Positions 26,083 through 35,598 of a DNA stretch of 64,000 nucleotides are shown in pieces; within the stretch, counting starts at the first letter, position 1, and each line of letters begins with the position of its first letter. The stretch is from Tropicimonas sp. IMCC34011. Lineage in GTDB: Bacteria > Pseudomonadota > Alphaproteobacteria > Rhodobacterales > Rhodobacteraceae. The notes under the pieces were generated by a model. It was not told the origin of the DNA. It made no database searches and saw nothing but the letters and a program-made list of their open reading frames with translations. The position numbers and the translations under genes were made by a program. The stretch is taken from contig NZ_QMEJ01000006.1 in NCBI RefSeq assembly GCF_003390865.1, positions 62,001 through 126,000 on the forward strand. The letters are read 5' to 3'.

Positions 26083-27582
26083 ATGATGACACCTGATCGC
26101 CTCACCCGCCGCACGCTGCTTGCCGGAGCCCTCTCGGGCCTCGCAAGCCATGCGCTCGCCCAGCCTCCCGAGACCTCCCTGCGGCCGATGCCCAATCCCG
26201 GCGGGGGGCGTGCGAAGCTGGCGCCCGAGGCATCGGACCTCGTCGCCGCCGCCGAGCTGGGCTCCGGGGCACGCGTCGGCTTTGCGCTGATCGATGCGCG
26301 GACGGGCCAGATGCTGGAAGCGATGAACCCCGATCTGCCGCTGCCGCCCGCCAGCACGGCGAAAGCGCTGACCGCGAGCTACGCACTGGATACTCTCGGG
26401 CCCGATTTCATCTTCGAGACGCGGGTGATCGCGACGGGGCCGGTGCGGGACGGGCGGCTCGAGGGTGATCTCGTCCTTGCCGGCTCGGGCGATCCGACGC
26501 TGGATACCGATCGCCTCGCCGAGCTTGCCGCTGGTGTGAAGGCCGCCGGCGTCATCGAGGTGACGGGGCGCTTTCTCGTCTGGTCGGGCGCGTTGCCCTC
26601 GCTGCCGGCCATCGAGCCCGATCAGCCGGTCCATGTCGGGTACAATCCGGGTCTGTCGGGGCTGAACCTCAACTACAACCGCGTCCACTTCGAATGGCGC
26701 CGGGCCGGGGCCGGCTACAGCGTCGACATGGATGCCCGCTCCGGAACGCACCGCCCGCCGGTGACGATGGCGCAGATGTCCGTCGTGGATCGCGGCTCCC
26801 CGGTCTACACCTATGCGGACAAGGGCAACGTCGAGGCATGGACGGTCGCAGGCGGCGCTCTCGGAAACGGCGGCAGCCGCTGGCTGCCCGTCCGCCATTC
26901 CGCCGCCTATACCGCCGAGGTGTTCCAGACCTTCGCCCGGGCCAACGGGATCGTTCTGGATGCCCCGGTGGAGGTGTCGGCCCGCCCCGGCGGGACCGTG
27001 ATCGCACAGGTCCGGTCCCAGCCCCTGCGGGAGATGCTGCGGGACATGCTCAAATGGTCCACCAACCTGACGGCCGAGACGATCGGGCTGACTGCGTCCA
27101 CCGCGCGGGGAGAGCGCCCGGGCAGCCTCGCCGCCTCCGCCGGTCGCATGTGCTCCTGGGTGGCGGGGCAGGTGCCGGGAACCTCGCCCGCGCTTCTCGA
27201 TCACAGCGGGCTCGGCACCGGCTCCCGCATCTCCGCCGCCGACATGGCGCGTGCGCTTGCGCGGCTCGGTCCGGCGGTGGATCTCGCCCCCATCCTCAAG
27301 TCCATGCCGCTGGTGAATGAACGCCGCGAGGCCATGGCGCGGCAGGTTCCGATCTTCGCCAAGACCGGCACGCTCAACTTCGTCAGCGCGCTGACGGGGT
27401 TCGTGGAATTGCCCGGGGGGCGGCCCGGCGTCTTCTCGATCCTGACAGCCGATACCGAACGCCGCGCCGCGCTCTCCCGCGAGCAGATGGAGCAGCCGCC
27501 GGGCGGCGCGTACTGGGCCAGCCGCTCGCGCAACCTGCAGATGCGCCTGATCGAACGCTGGGCGGATGTGCATCACGCCTGA
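26083..27582 (+). CDS. dacB: D-alanyl-D-alanine carboxypeptidase / endopeptidase (PBP4, DacB family)
   Basis: A 499-residue periplasmic serine peptidase (S13) that trims or cleaves peptidoglycan cross-links. The N-terminus TRRTLLAGALSGLASHALAQ is a signal peptide with a twin-arginine-like start. Active-site motifs are SxxK (PPASTAKALT, about residue 91), SxN (KWSTNLTAE) and KTG (FAKTGTLNFVSAL). The large insertion between SxxK and SxN that marks class C PBPs is present. Length is typical. It stands alone on the plus strand. Confidence 0.94.
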   Translation: MMTPDRLTRRTLLAGALSGLASHALAQPPETSLRPMPNPGGGRAKLAPEASDLVAAAELGSGARVGFALIDARTGQMLEAMNPDLPLPPASTAKALTASYALDTLGPDFIFETRVIATGPVRDGRLEGDLVLAGSGDPTLDTDRLAELAAGVKAAGVIEVTGRFLVWSGALPSLPAIEPDQPVHVGYNPGLSGLNLNYNRVHFEWRRAGAGYSVDMDARSGTHRPPVTMAQMSVVDRGSPVYTYADKGNVEAWTVAGGALGNGGSRWLPVRHSAAYTAEVFQTFARANGIVLDAPVEVSARPGGTVIAQVRSQPLREMLRDMLKWSTNLTAETIGLTASTARGERPGSLAASAGRMCSWVAGQVPGTSPALLDHSGLGTGSRISAADMARALARLGPAVDLAPILKSMPLVNERREAMARQVPIFAKTGTLNFVSALTGFVELPGGRPGVFSILTADTERRAALSREQMEQPPGGAYWASRSRNLQMRLIERWADVHHA

Positions 27583-27682
27583 CCGGTTTTACAAATTTGA
27601 TTCATCTAATCGGCGATCGTCGGAACCTTTGCTCTGCAGGCGGGGTTCGACAGGTCAAGAGTATGAAACCGGGGTACGACGA

Positions 27683-27862
27683 ATGACGACCGAACTCGCC
27701 TTTGGCGTTGCCGTCTGTGCCATAACCGCACTTGGAATCGCGGTGTTTTCTCTGGGGGAAAACACGACGGCGGTTGGCACCAGCCGCGCTGCTCTGGGCG
27801 CGGTGATGACGGATGATGCACCGACGCAGCGCCCCGACGTGACTGTCGCGGGCGCTTACTGA
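27683..27862 (+). CDS. Small single-pass membrane or secreted protein, unknown
   Basis: A 59-residue ORF starting MTTELAFGVAVCAITALGIAVF, with one hydrophobic N-terminal helix followed by a polar Ser/Thr/Ala tail ending VTVAGAY. A GGGG run lies about 8 bases before ATG. An AT-richer stretch upstream (27583-27640) could be a promoter. No family recognised. Its base composition and signal-anchor look make it better than chance, but evidence is limited. Confidence 0.45.
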   Translation: MTTELAFGVAVCAITALGIAVFSLGENTTAVGTSRAALGAVMTDDAPTQRPDVTVAGAY

Positions 27863-27887
27863 ACGCGACCCTGCGGCGCGGCGCCTT

Positions 27888-28322
27888 TCACAAACCGAGG
27901 TGCCGCGCCCGCGCTCCCTGCTCGATCGCGGCGGCATGCAGTTTGCTGACCTCGAGCTCCTCCCGAATTTCCTCCAGCATCTCCAGTTCCTGCTGACCGA
28001 GCCGGCCGTCCGAGGCCGCGATGTCGCAGGCAAGGGCATAGGCCGTCTCGTTGAGACGCCTCGGAAGGGCTTCCTTCACCACCGAGAAGAAGGCGTCGAG
28101 GCCGTCCTCCTCCGCGAAGAGGCGAAAGACGAGTTCCGAAACCGGGCGGATGGCCGAATGATCGAACCCCGCGAAGACCGGAAGGCTCTGCACGATGCGC
28201 TGGATCGTCAGGAGCTCCGAGGTCCGCACCGTGTCGTCCGAGGCGGAGGTTGCGACCATGATCGCGACGAGGGCTTCCTGTTGGGTCAGGCGGGAGGTCT
28301 CGTCGGGCGATGTATCGGTCAC
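27888..28322 (-). CDS. TerB-family (tellurite resistance/DjlA-like helical) protein
   Basis: A 144-residue helical protein of the TerB/DjlA-N fold. The diagnostic segment is ALACDIAASDGRLGQQELEMLEEI, where TerB proteins bind a metal ion, and an earlier repeat-like stretch (ALVAIMVATSASDDTVRTSELL) resembles the same motif. I chose the GTG at 28322 (VTDTSPDETSRL) because the reading upstream is not protein-like and would run into the lysK promoter. Role unknown; often linked to envelope stress. It is divergent from lysK. Confidence 0.7.
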   Translation of the reverse strand: MTDTSPDETSRLTQQEALVAIMVATSASDDTVRTSELLTIQRIVQSLPVFAGFDHSAIRPVSELVFRLFAEEDGLDAFFSVVKEALPRRLNETAYALACDIAASDGRLGQQELEMLEEIREELEVSKLHAAAIEQGARARHLGL

Positions 28323-28452
28323 GGGAAGGCAGTCCTTCGTGCAGAGGTGGGCAGGGCGCGTCTCACCGCCCGGATTTATTGACCTCCCGGGCGCCCCGCA
28401 ATAGGTAGCGCGCGCCGGGCTGACCGGCATTTCCCAACGGGAGCGTGATGCG

Positions 28453-30036
28453 ATGTCCGATCTGCGCGATGCGGCGATGAAGTCCAAGGCCTGGCCCTTC
28501 GAGGAAGCCCGGAAGATTCTCGCACGCGTGGAAAAGCGTCCGCCCGAGAAGGGACATGTGCTGTTCGAGACGGGCTACGGCCCCTCCGGCCTGCCGCATA
28601 TCGGCACGTTCGGCGAGGTCCAGCGCACGACGATGATCCGCCGCGCCTTCGAGATCATCTCGGACATCCCGACCCGTCTCGTCGTCTTCTCGGACGACAT
28701 GGACGGAATGCGGAAGGTGCCCGAGAACGTCCCGAACCGCGACGTGCTCGCCGAGGCCCTGCAGAAGCCGCTGACATCCGTGCCGGATCCCTTCGGGACC
28801 CACGAGAGCTTCGGGCACCACAACAACGCCATGCTCCGCCGCTTCCTCGAGGCGTTCGGTTTCGAATACGAGTTCATCTCTGCCACCGACTATTACCGCT
28901 CCGGCCAGTTCGACGACGTGCTGCTGCGTGCTGCGGAACGCTACGACGATATCATGGCGGTGATGCTCAAATCGCTGCGCGAGGAGCGCCAGCAGAGCTA
29001 TTCGTGCTTCCTGCCGATCCACCCAGAGACGGGCCGAGTGCTCTACGTTCCGATGAAGCACGTCGATGGAAAGGCGGGAACCATCACGTTCGACGACGAG
29101 GACGGCCGCGAATGGACCCTCCCCGTCACCGGCGGGCAGGTGAAACTACAGTGGAAGCCCGATTTCGGCGCCCGCTGGGCCGCGCTCGACGTCGATTTCG
29201 AGATGTACGGCAAGGATCACTCGACCAATACGCCGATCTACGACCGCATCTGCGAGATACTCGGCGGCAAGAAGCCGGAGCACATGACCTACGAGCTCTT
29301 CCTCGACGAGAACGGCGAGAAGATCTCCAAGTCCAAGGGCAACGGCCTGACCATCGACGAATGGCTCACCTACGCCTCAACCGACAGTCTCGGCTACTTC
29401 ATGTACCAGAAGCCGAAGACGGCGAAACGCCTCCACTTCGACGTGATCCCGCGCATGGTGGACGAGTACCACCAGCAGCTGAATGCCTATGCGGGCCAAG
29501 ATGCCGAGAAGCGCCTCGCCAACCCGGTCTTCCATATCCACGGCCATAACGTTCCGGCCTCCGATATGGTGGTGTCCTTCGGGATGCTGCTGAACCTCGC
29601 CTCCGTCGCCGGCGCCGAGGACAAGGAGACGCTTTGGGGGTTCATCCGCCGCTACGCCCCGGAGGCCAGCGCCGAGAGCAACCCGCAGCTCGACGAAGCG
29701 GCGGGCTACGCGGTGCGTTATTACAACGATTTCGTGAAGCCAGAGAAGGTCTTCCGGGCGCCGGACGAGCAGGAACGGGCAGCAATGGAGGACCTTGCCG
29801 GGCGCCTTGCGGGGTGGAGCGGCGAGCGGGATGCCGAAACTCTGCAGAGCCTCGTCTTCGCCGTCGGCAAGGAGCACGGCTTCGAGCCGCTGCGCGACTG
29901 GTTCAAGGCGCTCTACGAGGTGCTTCTGGGCGCAAGCCAGGGCCCGCGCTTCGGCGGTTTCGTGGCGCTCTATGGCGTCGAGGAAAGCGTCGCCCTGATC
30001 GAGCGCGCGCTCCGGGGCGATCTGACCGCGGGGTAG
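28453..30036 (+). CDS. lysK: Lysyl-tRNA synthetase, class I
   Basis: A 527-residue class I LysRS, the archaeal-type enzyme that replaces class II LysS in many alphaproteobacteria. The HIGH-type motif is HIGT at residues 49-52 ([15 protein letters not shown]) and the KMSKS-type motif is KISKS near residues 290-294. The substrate region [17 protein letters not shown] is typical. Full length. It charges tRNA-Lys in the cytosol. A hairpin-rich repeat follows its stop. Confidence 0.97.
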   Translation: MSDLRDAAMKSKAWPFEEARKILARVEKRPPEKGHVLFETGYGPSGLPHIGTFGEVQRTTMIRRAFEIISDIPTRLVVFSDDMDGMRKVPENVPNRDVLAEALQKPLTSVPDPFGTHESFGHHNNAMLRRFLEAFGFEYEFISATDYYRSGQFDDVLLRAAERYDDIMAVMLKSLREERQQSYSCFLPIHPETGRVLYVPMKHVDGKAGTITFDDEDGREWTLPVTGGQVKLQWKPDFGARWAALDVDFEMYGKDHSTNTPIYDRICEILGGKKPEHMTYELFLDENGEKISKSKGNGLTIDEWLTYASTDSLGYFMYQKPKTAKRLHFDVIPRMVDEYHQQLNAYAGQDAEKRLANPVFHIHGHNVPASDMVVSFGMLLNLASVAGAEDKETLWGFIRRYAPEASAESNPQLDEAAGYAVRYYNDFVKPEKVFRAPDEQERAAMEDLAGRLAGWSGERDAETLQSLVFAVGKEHGFEPLRDWFKALYEVLLGASQGPRFGGFVALYGVEESVALIERALRGDLTAG

Positions 30037-30111
30037 GGGGCTCCGCCCCCCGCCTCAGGCTCCCCCCGGGGGTATTTGCAGGAAAGATGAAGCGCCGGTG
30101 TTAGGCGCTTC
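30036..30111 (+). repeat. Hairpin-rich intergenic element after lysK, likely terminator
   Basis: Directly after the lysK stop come GGGGGC-TCC-GCCCCC (30036-30050), then CCCCCGGGGG-TATTTG... ending AAAGATGAAG, and a GAAGCGCC/GGCGCTTC stem (30089-30111). From memory, the CCGGGGGTATTTG...AAAGATGAAG pattern resembles a short element scattered between genes in Rhodobacteraceae genomes. It probably ends lysK transcription. A copy search of the genome would test the repeat claim. Confidence 0.5.
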
Positions 30112-30139
30112 TTAGGGGGTTGCTGCTACCCGAAGCAGC

Positions 30140-31348
30140 ATGACGCAGATTACCTCCCCGCTGGCCCGGCAGCCCCGCCGTTCGCTCTGGCTCGACGCAC
30201 TTCGCGTCACGGCCGGGATCTCGATCATCTGCATGCACGCGGCAAATGCGCCCGACGGCAGTCCGTTCGCCGATGCGACGCCGGATGCGCGAACCGTTCC
30301 GGTGCTCATCCGCACGCTGTTCTACATGGCGCGGACGGAGCTCTTCCTGGTGATCTCCCTCTTCCTGCTGTCGATGTCCCTGCACAGGCGGCCGCGGAGC
30401 TACCCGACGACCATCCGGGAGCAAGCGGAGCGGCTCCTGGTGCCGTTCCTCTTCTGGGTGGCGGTCTACGTCGCGTTCAACCTCGCCATCGGATACCAGC
30501 TCGGTTGGGGTCATTATCTATGGCGCGACCTCACGACGATGGTGGAGCCGTGGGTCGGGTATCTCGTCCTCGGCGACGTCAAGCAGCACATGCATTTCCT
30601 GCCGACGCTCTTCGTGCTTGTCCTGTGCTATCCGCTCTACAGGATCGGGGTGCGATGGCCGGCGGTCGCGCTGATCCTCGTTCCGCTCCTGATCGCCAAG
30701 CGGCATCTGAACCTTGAGGTGTGGAGCGAGGTCGGCGATCCGGTGATGCGGCAGTACCTTCTGAGGGCGATACGCTGCGTGACCTATACCGGCTACGGGT
30801 TCGCCGCGGCCGGGCTCTACGGGATCTACCTGCGCATCGGGGCCGGCGGGCAGGGCGGCACTCATGACGGCATGCGCCGGACGCTGCTGCATCGGGGGCT
30901 CCTGATCGCGCTCGTCCTGATCGCGGCGGCGTGCATCCATCTCAAGCTGGCGCAGGCCTTCGCGACGATCGAGGCGGGCAGCTGGCAGGGGAACTATCCC
31001 TACGCGGGCTACGCCAACCTGGCGATGCCGGTGGCGCTGTTCGGTCTCGCGATGCTGGCACCGGTGCCGTGGCCCCGCTGGATCGGCCGTCTCGCGCCCT
31101 ACAGTTTCGGTATCTTCCTGGTGCATCCCATCGCGCTCGACCTCTTTCGCCTCGCGTTCGAGCACAGGATCGCAAGTCCGACGGTCTATGTCCTGGCGAA
31201 CATGAGTTTCGCCGTGGCCGTGAGTTACGCGATGACCCTCGGGATCGCGCGGATACCGTGGCTGCGCTGGACGATCGGGCTCGGCAAGTTCCCTTGGCCG
31301 AGTGTCATGCCCGGACGACGGAGCGCCGTGGTGGTGGGGCCGGACTGA
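30140..31348 (+). CDS. Acyltransferase 3 family integral membrane protein
   Basis: A 402-residue protein with about ten membrane helices of the acyltransferase_3 (OafA/YrhL, OpgC) family, which O-acylates cell-surface sugars or other periplasmic targets. It opens SLWLDALRVTAGISIICMHAA, the family's first helix with R and H, and has LRTLFYMARTELFLVISLFLL and PYSFGIFLVHPIALDLF near the end. The start codon lies at the foot of a 7-bp RNA stem (30121-30140), with AGGGGG just before the stem. The acceptor is unknown and no sugar-synthesis genes are adjacent. Confidence 0.85.
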   Translation: MTQITSPLARQPRRSLWLDALRVTAGISIICMHAANAPDGSPFADATPDARTVPVLIRTLFYMARTELFLVISLFLLSMSLHRRPRSYPTTIREQAERLLVPFLFWVAVYVAFNLAIGYQLGWGHYLWRDLTTMVEPWVGYLVLGDVKQHMHFLPTLFVLVLCYPLYRIGVRWPAVALILVPLLIAKRHLNLEVWSEVGDPVMRQYLLRAIRCVTYTGYGFAAAGLYGIYLRIGAGGQGGTHDGMRRTLLHRGLLIALVLIAAACIHLKLAQAFATIEAGSWQGNYPYAGYANLAMPVALFGLAMLAPVPWPRWIGRLAPYSFGIFLVHPIALDLFRLAFEHRIASPTVYVLANMSFAVAVSYAMTLGIARIPWLRWTIGLGKFPWPSVMPGRRSAVVVGPD

Positions 31349-31604
31349 GATCTACGGTTGGTTCGGGATGGATATGCGGGGCGTGCGGAACTCTCTGGCG
31401 CCGTCGTTCCCAAAGACCTGACACGCTGAGTAGGCACGGTTTATCCGCCGGGGGCACAGGACGGGCGGAGGCCTCCTGCTGATCGAGGATAGCGGCGTGG
31501 CGCGTAGCCCGACGCTTGGGACATGCTCCTGTGGAGCCGGTGCGGTGAATGCCACCAAAAGGGGCGGGCATCGGCTCTCCGGTATCCATGCATCGCCTGT
31601 CCCG
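31349..31604. other. Convergent intergenic region without recognisable gene
   Basis: About 256 bases between the convergent acyltransferase and CHAD genes. Open frames cross it on both strands but show no family features or ribosome sites. No clear intrinsic terminator was found. Confidence 0.45.
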
Positions 31605-32540
31605 TCAGGTAGGCGCGCCCGATCCTTTCCAGATCCGCCACCACCTGGTCCACCGCGCGGCAAACGCGGTTTCATCTTCGGCAAACAGGAACGCGCCGAG
31701 GGCAAAGGCGTCCTGCTCGATGATCGCGCTTTGCTCGCGGGCATGTTCCGCGAGAGCCGTCACACGGCCGCCCTCGCCGTCTGGCAGGTCTCCCGTCACG
31801 AGGCGGTCCGCGTAGAGCGCCAGATCATGGTGAAGGCCGAGAAGCTCGGACAACCTGCCCGCCGCACGCCGCTCAGGGGTCATCATGTCCGGCCAGACGG
31901 GATGGAGGATGCGCGCGTGATACCAGTGGTCCTTCACCCGTTTCCGCCACTCGTGCATCGCGTCGACGCTCGGATCCTTGCGGGCGCGCGCCATGGCCGT
32001 TCTCGCCTGACCGAAGCTTCTGGACAGGCCGAGTTCGAGTGTCTTGCGGGACTTGCCTCGGAGCAACCATTCGGGAACCGTGGCTGCGACGGTGGCGAGG
32101 TCGTCATGCGCACGGGCGAGCGCCGCACCGGTGTCGCCGGCATCTTCCGAGGCATTGTGATCCCGCGTCAGCGCCGCGCGTACGGGGGCGAATCGCGACC
32201 GGTCGGCGCCGGCGCGCTTCATCAGCGCATCATGGGTTTCGATCAGCGTGCCGGTATCCCGATGGCCGGAGAGGCCCCGCGCGATATCCCGCAAGTCCTT
32301 GTTCGCCTGCTTGTAGTCCTCGAAGCCGGGCCGGACGAGCCTGATCAGGCCGCGCACCTTCTTGCAGCGCTTGCGGACCTGATGAACGGCATTGGCCGTC
32401 CCGATACTCTCGGGATCGCGTGCCTCCTCCATCCCGCGTTCGATCTGCTCGGCGGCGATGCGGCGAAAGGCGGCGCCGAGCGTCGCGTCACCTCTTTTGA
32501 TGCGGTAGGCCAAGGGGTCCGCTCTCCTTCCACGGGTCAT
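31605..32540 (-). CDS. CHAD-domain protein
   Basis: A 311-residue protein of the CHAD (conserved histidine alpha-helical) family, which binds inorganic polyphosphate through rows of Arg, Lys and His. Typical elements are AVHQVRKRCKKVRGLIRLVR in the first repeat and AMHEWRKRVKDHWYHARIL in the second (HxxRKRxK pattern). There is no CYTH triphosphatase domain fused or adjacent, so it is a stand-alone CHAD protein. It would act in the cytosol, probably with polyphosphate granules. Divergent from the DUF4864 gene. Confidence 0.9.
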   Translation of the reverse strand: MTRGRRADPLAYRIKRGDATLGAAFRRIAAEQIERGMEEARDPESIGTANAVHQVRKRCKKVRGLIRLVRPGFEDYKQANKDLRDIARGLSGHRDTGTLIETHDALMKRAGADRSRFAPVRAALTRDHNASEDAGDTGAALARAHDDLATVAATVPEWLLRGKSRKTLELGLSRSFGQARTAMARARKDPSVDAMHEWRKRVKDHWYHARILHPVWPDMMTPERRAAGRLSELLGLHHDLALYADRLVTGDLPDGEGGRVTALAEHAREQSAIIEQDAFALGAFLFAEDETAFAARWTRWWRIWKGSGAPT

Positions 32541-32600
32541 GAAACCATTGGACCGGCCGGTCCGTATCTTTCATCATCTAGGCGAGGAGGAGACGAAATC

Positions 32601-33008
32601 ATGCGACACGCAGCCCTTGCGCTTATGCTCTGCCTCGGCTTCGGGCTCTCCCCGGTCTCGGCCCAGAGCGCGGATCCCATCGAAGGCGTTATCTCGGACC
32701 AGCTCGAGGCGTTCGGCGCCGATGACTTCGACGATGCCTTCTCCCACGCCTCCCCGATGATCCGGGGGCTGTTCCAGACCTCCGAAAACTTCGGCGCGAT
32801 GGTGCGGAGCGGATATCCGATGGTGCACCGCCCGGCGGACGTGTCCTACGGCCAGCGGGAGGAGCAGGGCGGCGCGGTCCTACAGAACGTCGTGATCACG
32901 GATGAGGCGGGGGCCGTTCACGTCCTGCGCTACGAGATGGTCGAGACCGAAGACGGCTGGAAGATCAACGGCGTCTCCCTCTTGCAGGCGCCACAGGTCG
33001 GAGCCTGA
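32601..33008 (+). CDS. Secreted DUF4864 protein
   Basis: A 135-residue exported protein. Residues 1-22 form a signal peptide (LALMLCLGFGLSPVSAQS). The mature part has the DUF4864 pattern: IEGVISDQLEAFGADDFDDAF, ASPMIRGLFQTSENFGAMV and a C-terminal beta segment EMVETEDGWKINGVSLLQ. The fold is of the SnoaL/NTF2-like kind in my judgement. ATG at 32601 follows GGAGGAG by 10 bases. Function unknown. Confidence 0.85.
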   Translation: MRHAALALMLCLGFGLSPVSAQSADPIEGVISDQLEAFGADDFDDAFSHASPMIRGLFQTSENFGAMVRSGYPMVHRPADVSYGQREEQGGAVLQNVVITDEAGAVHVLRYEMVETEDGWKINGVSLLQAPQVGA

Positions 33009-33123
33009 CCGGGCGGGGCGTTGCCCGGCGCGGCGCCGAGGCGAACGGCCGGATCACGCGCGCTTCATCCCTCATTCCCTAGCCTCGCGGGTGGACCTGT
33101 GATGGCGAGAAGGGGCAAGCGGA

Positions 33124-35409
33124 ATGACCTTTGCGATCGGTGGGGCGGCCTTGATGCCGACCCCGTTCGAAGACGGGCTTGAGAACTGGTCGAGCGGCGA
33201 CGGCACCGCGGGCGCGCCGACCTATGACGGGGCGGGCAACGCGGCGATCGTTCCCGCAGATCAGGATTTCGGAAGTTGCCTTGAACTTCTGAAGACGGCG
33301 GAGCCGCAATATCTCAGATACACTCAGCCGATCGCGATGGTGCCGGGGCGGTACTTGCGGATCGTCGCGCGGGTGAAGGCCGTGGGCGGCGCGCTGCCAC
33401 GTGTGCGGATAGCCGCCCGCCCGGGCCGATCCGGCGGCGCCCATGTGGCGGGGCTGGTGGAGACGGGGCCGGAGGTCGCGCTGACGGAGTATGGTGCGAT
33501 CACCCAGGTCTCGGCAGTGCTGGGAACGGGCGCGCGGGACGGGGTGGACCTTGCTTGGGGACTGGTGCCTGACGAGGCGCTCATCGGGCTGGACCTCGTC
33601 GGGCCAAGCGGCGGGGCCGTGCGGATCGACGATCTGCGCGTCGAGGATGTGACCTCGCACTTTCTCGGCGATACGCTCTCCTATGTCGATGTCCGCGACT
33701 ACGGCGCGAAGGGCGACGGGATCTCCGACGACCGGGCCGCGCTGGAGGCGGCGGACAGCGCGGCGAACGGGCGGACGGTTCTGGTGCCGGCGGGAACGTA
33801 CCGCGTGAACAGCACCCTGACGCTGGACAGTCCGGTCCGCTTCGTCGGCACGCTGTCGATGCCGGACGAAGCGCGGCTGGCGCTGATCCGGTCCTTCGAG
33901 CTGCCGAGCTACATCGATGCATTCGGGGACGAGGCGCTCGGGCTACGCAAGGCGATCCAGGCTCTCTTCAACTATACCGACCACGACGCACTCGATCTCA
34001 GGGGGCGCCGCGTCGATCTTTTCGAGCCGCTCGACATTCAGGCAGCCGTCGGGAACCTCGATTCGCTGACCGTGCGCCGGGTGATCCGGAACGGGCAGAT
34101 CTACGTCCGCCCGTCGCCGGCCTGGGACACAGAGGTGGTGACGTCCCACGGCACCTACCATCCGAACTCTCCGACCCTGCTCTCGGGCGTGCAGAACGTG
34201 GTGAACGTGCCGGTTGGCGCGCTGGTCGAGGGGAATGGGGTGGGCCGGGAGGTCTACGTCCGCGGGAAGGACGAAAGCGCCGGAACGGTCACGCTCTCCC
34301 AGCCGCTCTATGATGCGGAGGGGACGCAGATCTATACGTTCCGCCGGTTTAAGTACGCGTTCGACTTCTCGAACATGGCGCATATGGACAAGTTCGCGCT
34401 CGAGGGGATCGACTTCCAGTGCAACTCCGAGTGCAGCGCCATCCTGCTGCCGCCGTCCGGCATCAACTTCCAGTTCAACGACTGCTACTTCACCCAGCCG
34501 AAGGATCGCGGGATCACCTCGCATGGTACGGCCTGCCAGGGGCTGAACGTCGATCGCTGCCAGTTTCTGTCCTCGGAGCAGCCGCTGGCGTCGCAGGATC
34601 GGGTGTCCATCGCGCTCAACGTCAATGCCAACGACAGCAAGATCCGCAACAACCGTGTGGTGCGCTTCCTGCATTTCGCGGTGCTGAACGGATCGGGCCA
34701 TATCATCAGCGGCAATCACTGGTTCCAGGGGGACAACGAGCCCAATGGCGTGCGCACCGCGGGGCTGGTTCTGACGCAGCTCAACGTCAACATGATCGTG
34801 GACGGCAACTACGTCGACAACTGTCCCATCGAATGGACGAACGAACACGACGCGCGGCCCGATTTCGGAAGCGAGCTGTCCTTCGGCGGGCTGACGGTGA
34901 CGGACAACATCTTCGTGTGCACCAATGTCGCGCCGTGGTTTCGCTGGCTGATCGTGAAGCCCTACGGGCCGGGGCACTTCCTTCACGGGCTGAATGTCGG
35001 CGGCAACACGTTCAAGGCCATCGGCGGCGCGGTGGACCGCATCGAGCAGGTGGATACCAGCTACGCCGATCTGGATTACGGACGATTCCGAAACATCCGG
35101 ATCGAGGGCAATACCTATAACGGGGTGAGCCAGCTCTGCGCCTCGCCGGTGACGCTCCAGTTCGACCAGAACACCGATACGCAGGTCTGGGTGCTCAATT
35201 TCGGGGATTTCCTGCCGTTCGGGGGGCGCGCGCGGAACATCACGGAGATCGTCAAGGAACTGCCCATCACCGGCGCGTCCGGGACGATCTGGGCACAGCC
35301 CTTCGTTCGGGTGGAGCAGGGACCGAACGCCAATCAGGTCAAGGTCGAATGGCCTGAGCCCTGCCAGGGGCGGGTGCACCTGACCGCGCGGGTGGACAAC
35401 CCGAACTAG
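33124..35409 (+). CDS. Large right-handed parallel beta-helix protein (pectate-lyase/GH28-like fold)
   Basis: A 761-residue protein. Residues about 1-175 form a beta-sandwich-like module; about 190-260 has the pectate-lyase superfamily opening VDVRDYGAKGDGISDD followed by LEAADSAANGRTVLVPAGTY. The long remainder is Asn/Asp-rich rungs (for example NVNANDSKIRNNRVVRF and LTVTDNIFVCTN) of a right-handed beta-helix. No classical signal peptide or phage genes are nearby. Such proteins act as polysaccharide lyases, tail-spike-like binders or exopolysaccharide-processing enzymes. Catalytic residues cannot be assigned. Full-length relatives are, in my recollection, frequent in Rhodobacterales. Confidence 0.8.
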   Translation: MTFAIGGAALMPTPFEDGLENWSSGDGTAGAPTYDGAGNAAIVPADQDFGSCLELLKTAEPQYLRYTQPIAMVPGRYLRIVARVKAVGGALPRVRIAARPGRSGGAHVAGLVETGPEVALTEYGAITQVSAVLGTGARDGVDLAWGLVPDEALIGLDLVGPSGGAVRIDDLRVEDVTSHFLGDTLSYVDVRDYGAKGDGISDDRAALEAADSAANGRTVLVPAGTYRVNSTLTLDSPVRFVGTLSMPDEARLALIRSFELPSYIDAFGDEALGLRKAIQALFNYTDHDALDLRGRRVDLFEPLDIQAAVGNLDSLTVRRVIRNGQIYVRPSPAWDTEVVTSHGTYHPNSPTLLSGVQNVVNVPVGALVEGNGVGREVYVRGKDESAGTVTLSQPLYDAEGTQIYTFRRFKYAFDFSNMAHMDKFALEGIDFQCNSECSAILLPPSGINFQFNDCYFTQPKDRGITSHGTACQGLNVDRCQFLSSEQPLASQDRVSIALNVNANDSKIRNNRVVRFLHFAVLNGSGHIISGNHWFQGDNEPNGVRTAGLVLTQLNVNMIVDGNYVDNCPIEWTNEHDARPDFGSELSFGGLTVTDNIFVCTNVAPWFRWLIVKPYGPGHFLHGLNVGGNTFKAIGGAVDRIEQVDTSYADLDYGRFRNIRIEGNTYNGVSQLCASPVTLQFDQNTDTQVWVLNFGDFLPFGGRARNITEIVKELPITGASGTIWAQPFVRVEQGPNANQVKVEWPEPCQGRVHLTARVDNPN

Positions 35410-35433
35410 GCCGGCTCGCGCTTCGAAGTTTCA

Positions 35434-35459
35434 GACCCCGCCCGGCGCCGGGTGGGGTC
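35434..35459. terminator. Hairpin between convergent genes
   Basis: GACCCCGCCCGG pairs with the following CCGGGTGGGGTC through an 11-bp stem with one G-T pair. It sits between the convergent beta-helix gene and the small minus-strand ORFs. No T-run, so it is only a likely bidirectional transcription end. Confidence 0.45.
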
Positions 35460-35598
35460 AGTCCGTTTCATCCGTCTTGTTCGGGCTCCTCGCCTTGCCG
35501 CCTGATGCGAGTCTCAGGGCCTCTCCTAGCCCGGTGCCGATGGCGACGCCGATCGGGATGTCGAGCAGTGACGTTCGCCTAGCCGTCCGAGCGCGCAT
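35458..35598 (-). CDS. Possible 46-codon protein, unknown
   Basis: A short ORF (MRARTARRTSLLDIPIGVAI... ending NKTDETD) overlapping the end of the 83-codon gene upstream. It has one modest hydrophobic stretch (LLDIPIGVAIGTGLGEAL) and a charged tail. The stop is placed at the convergent hairpin, which slightly supports reality. No family recognised; could be a chance frame. Confidence 0.25.
   Translation of the reverse strand: MRARTARRTSLLDIPIGVAIGTGLGEALRLASGGKARSPNKTDETD

Noticed and set aside
33124-35409. Phage tail-spike gene of a prophage
   Set aside because: The fold would fit, but neighbouring genes are all chromosomal and unrelated to phage.
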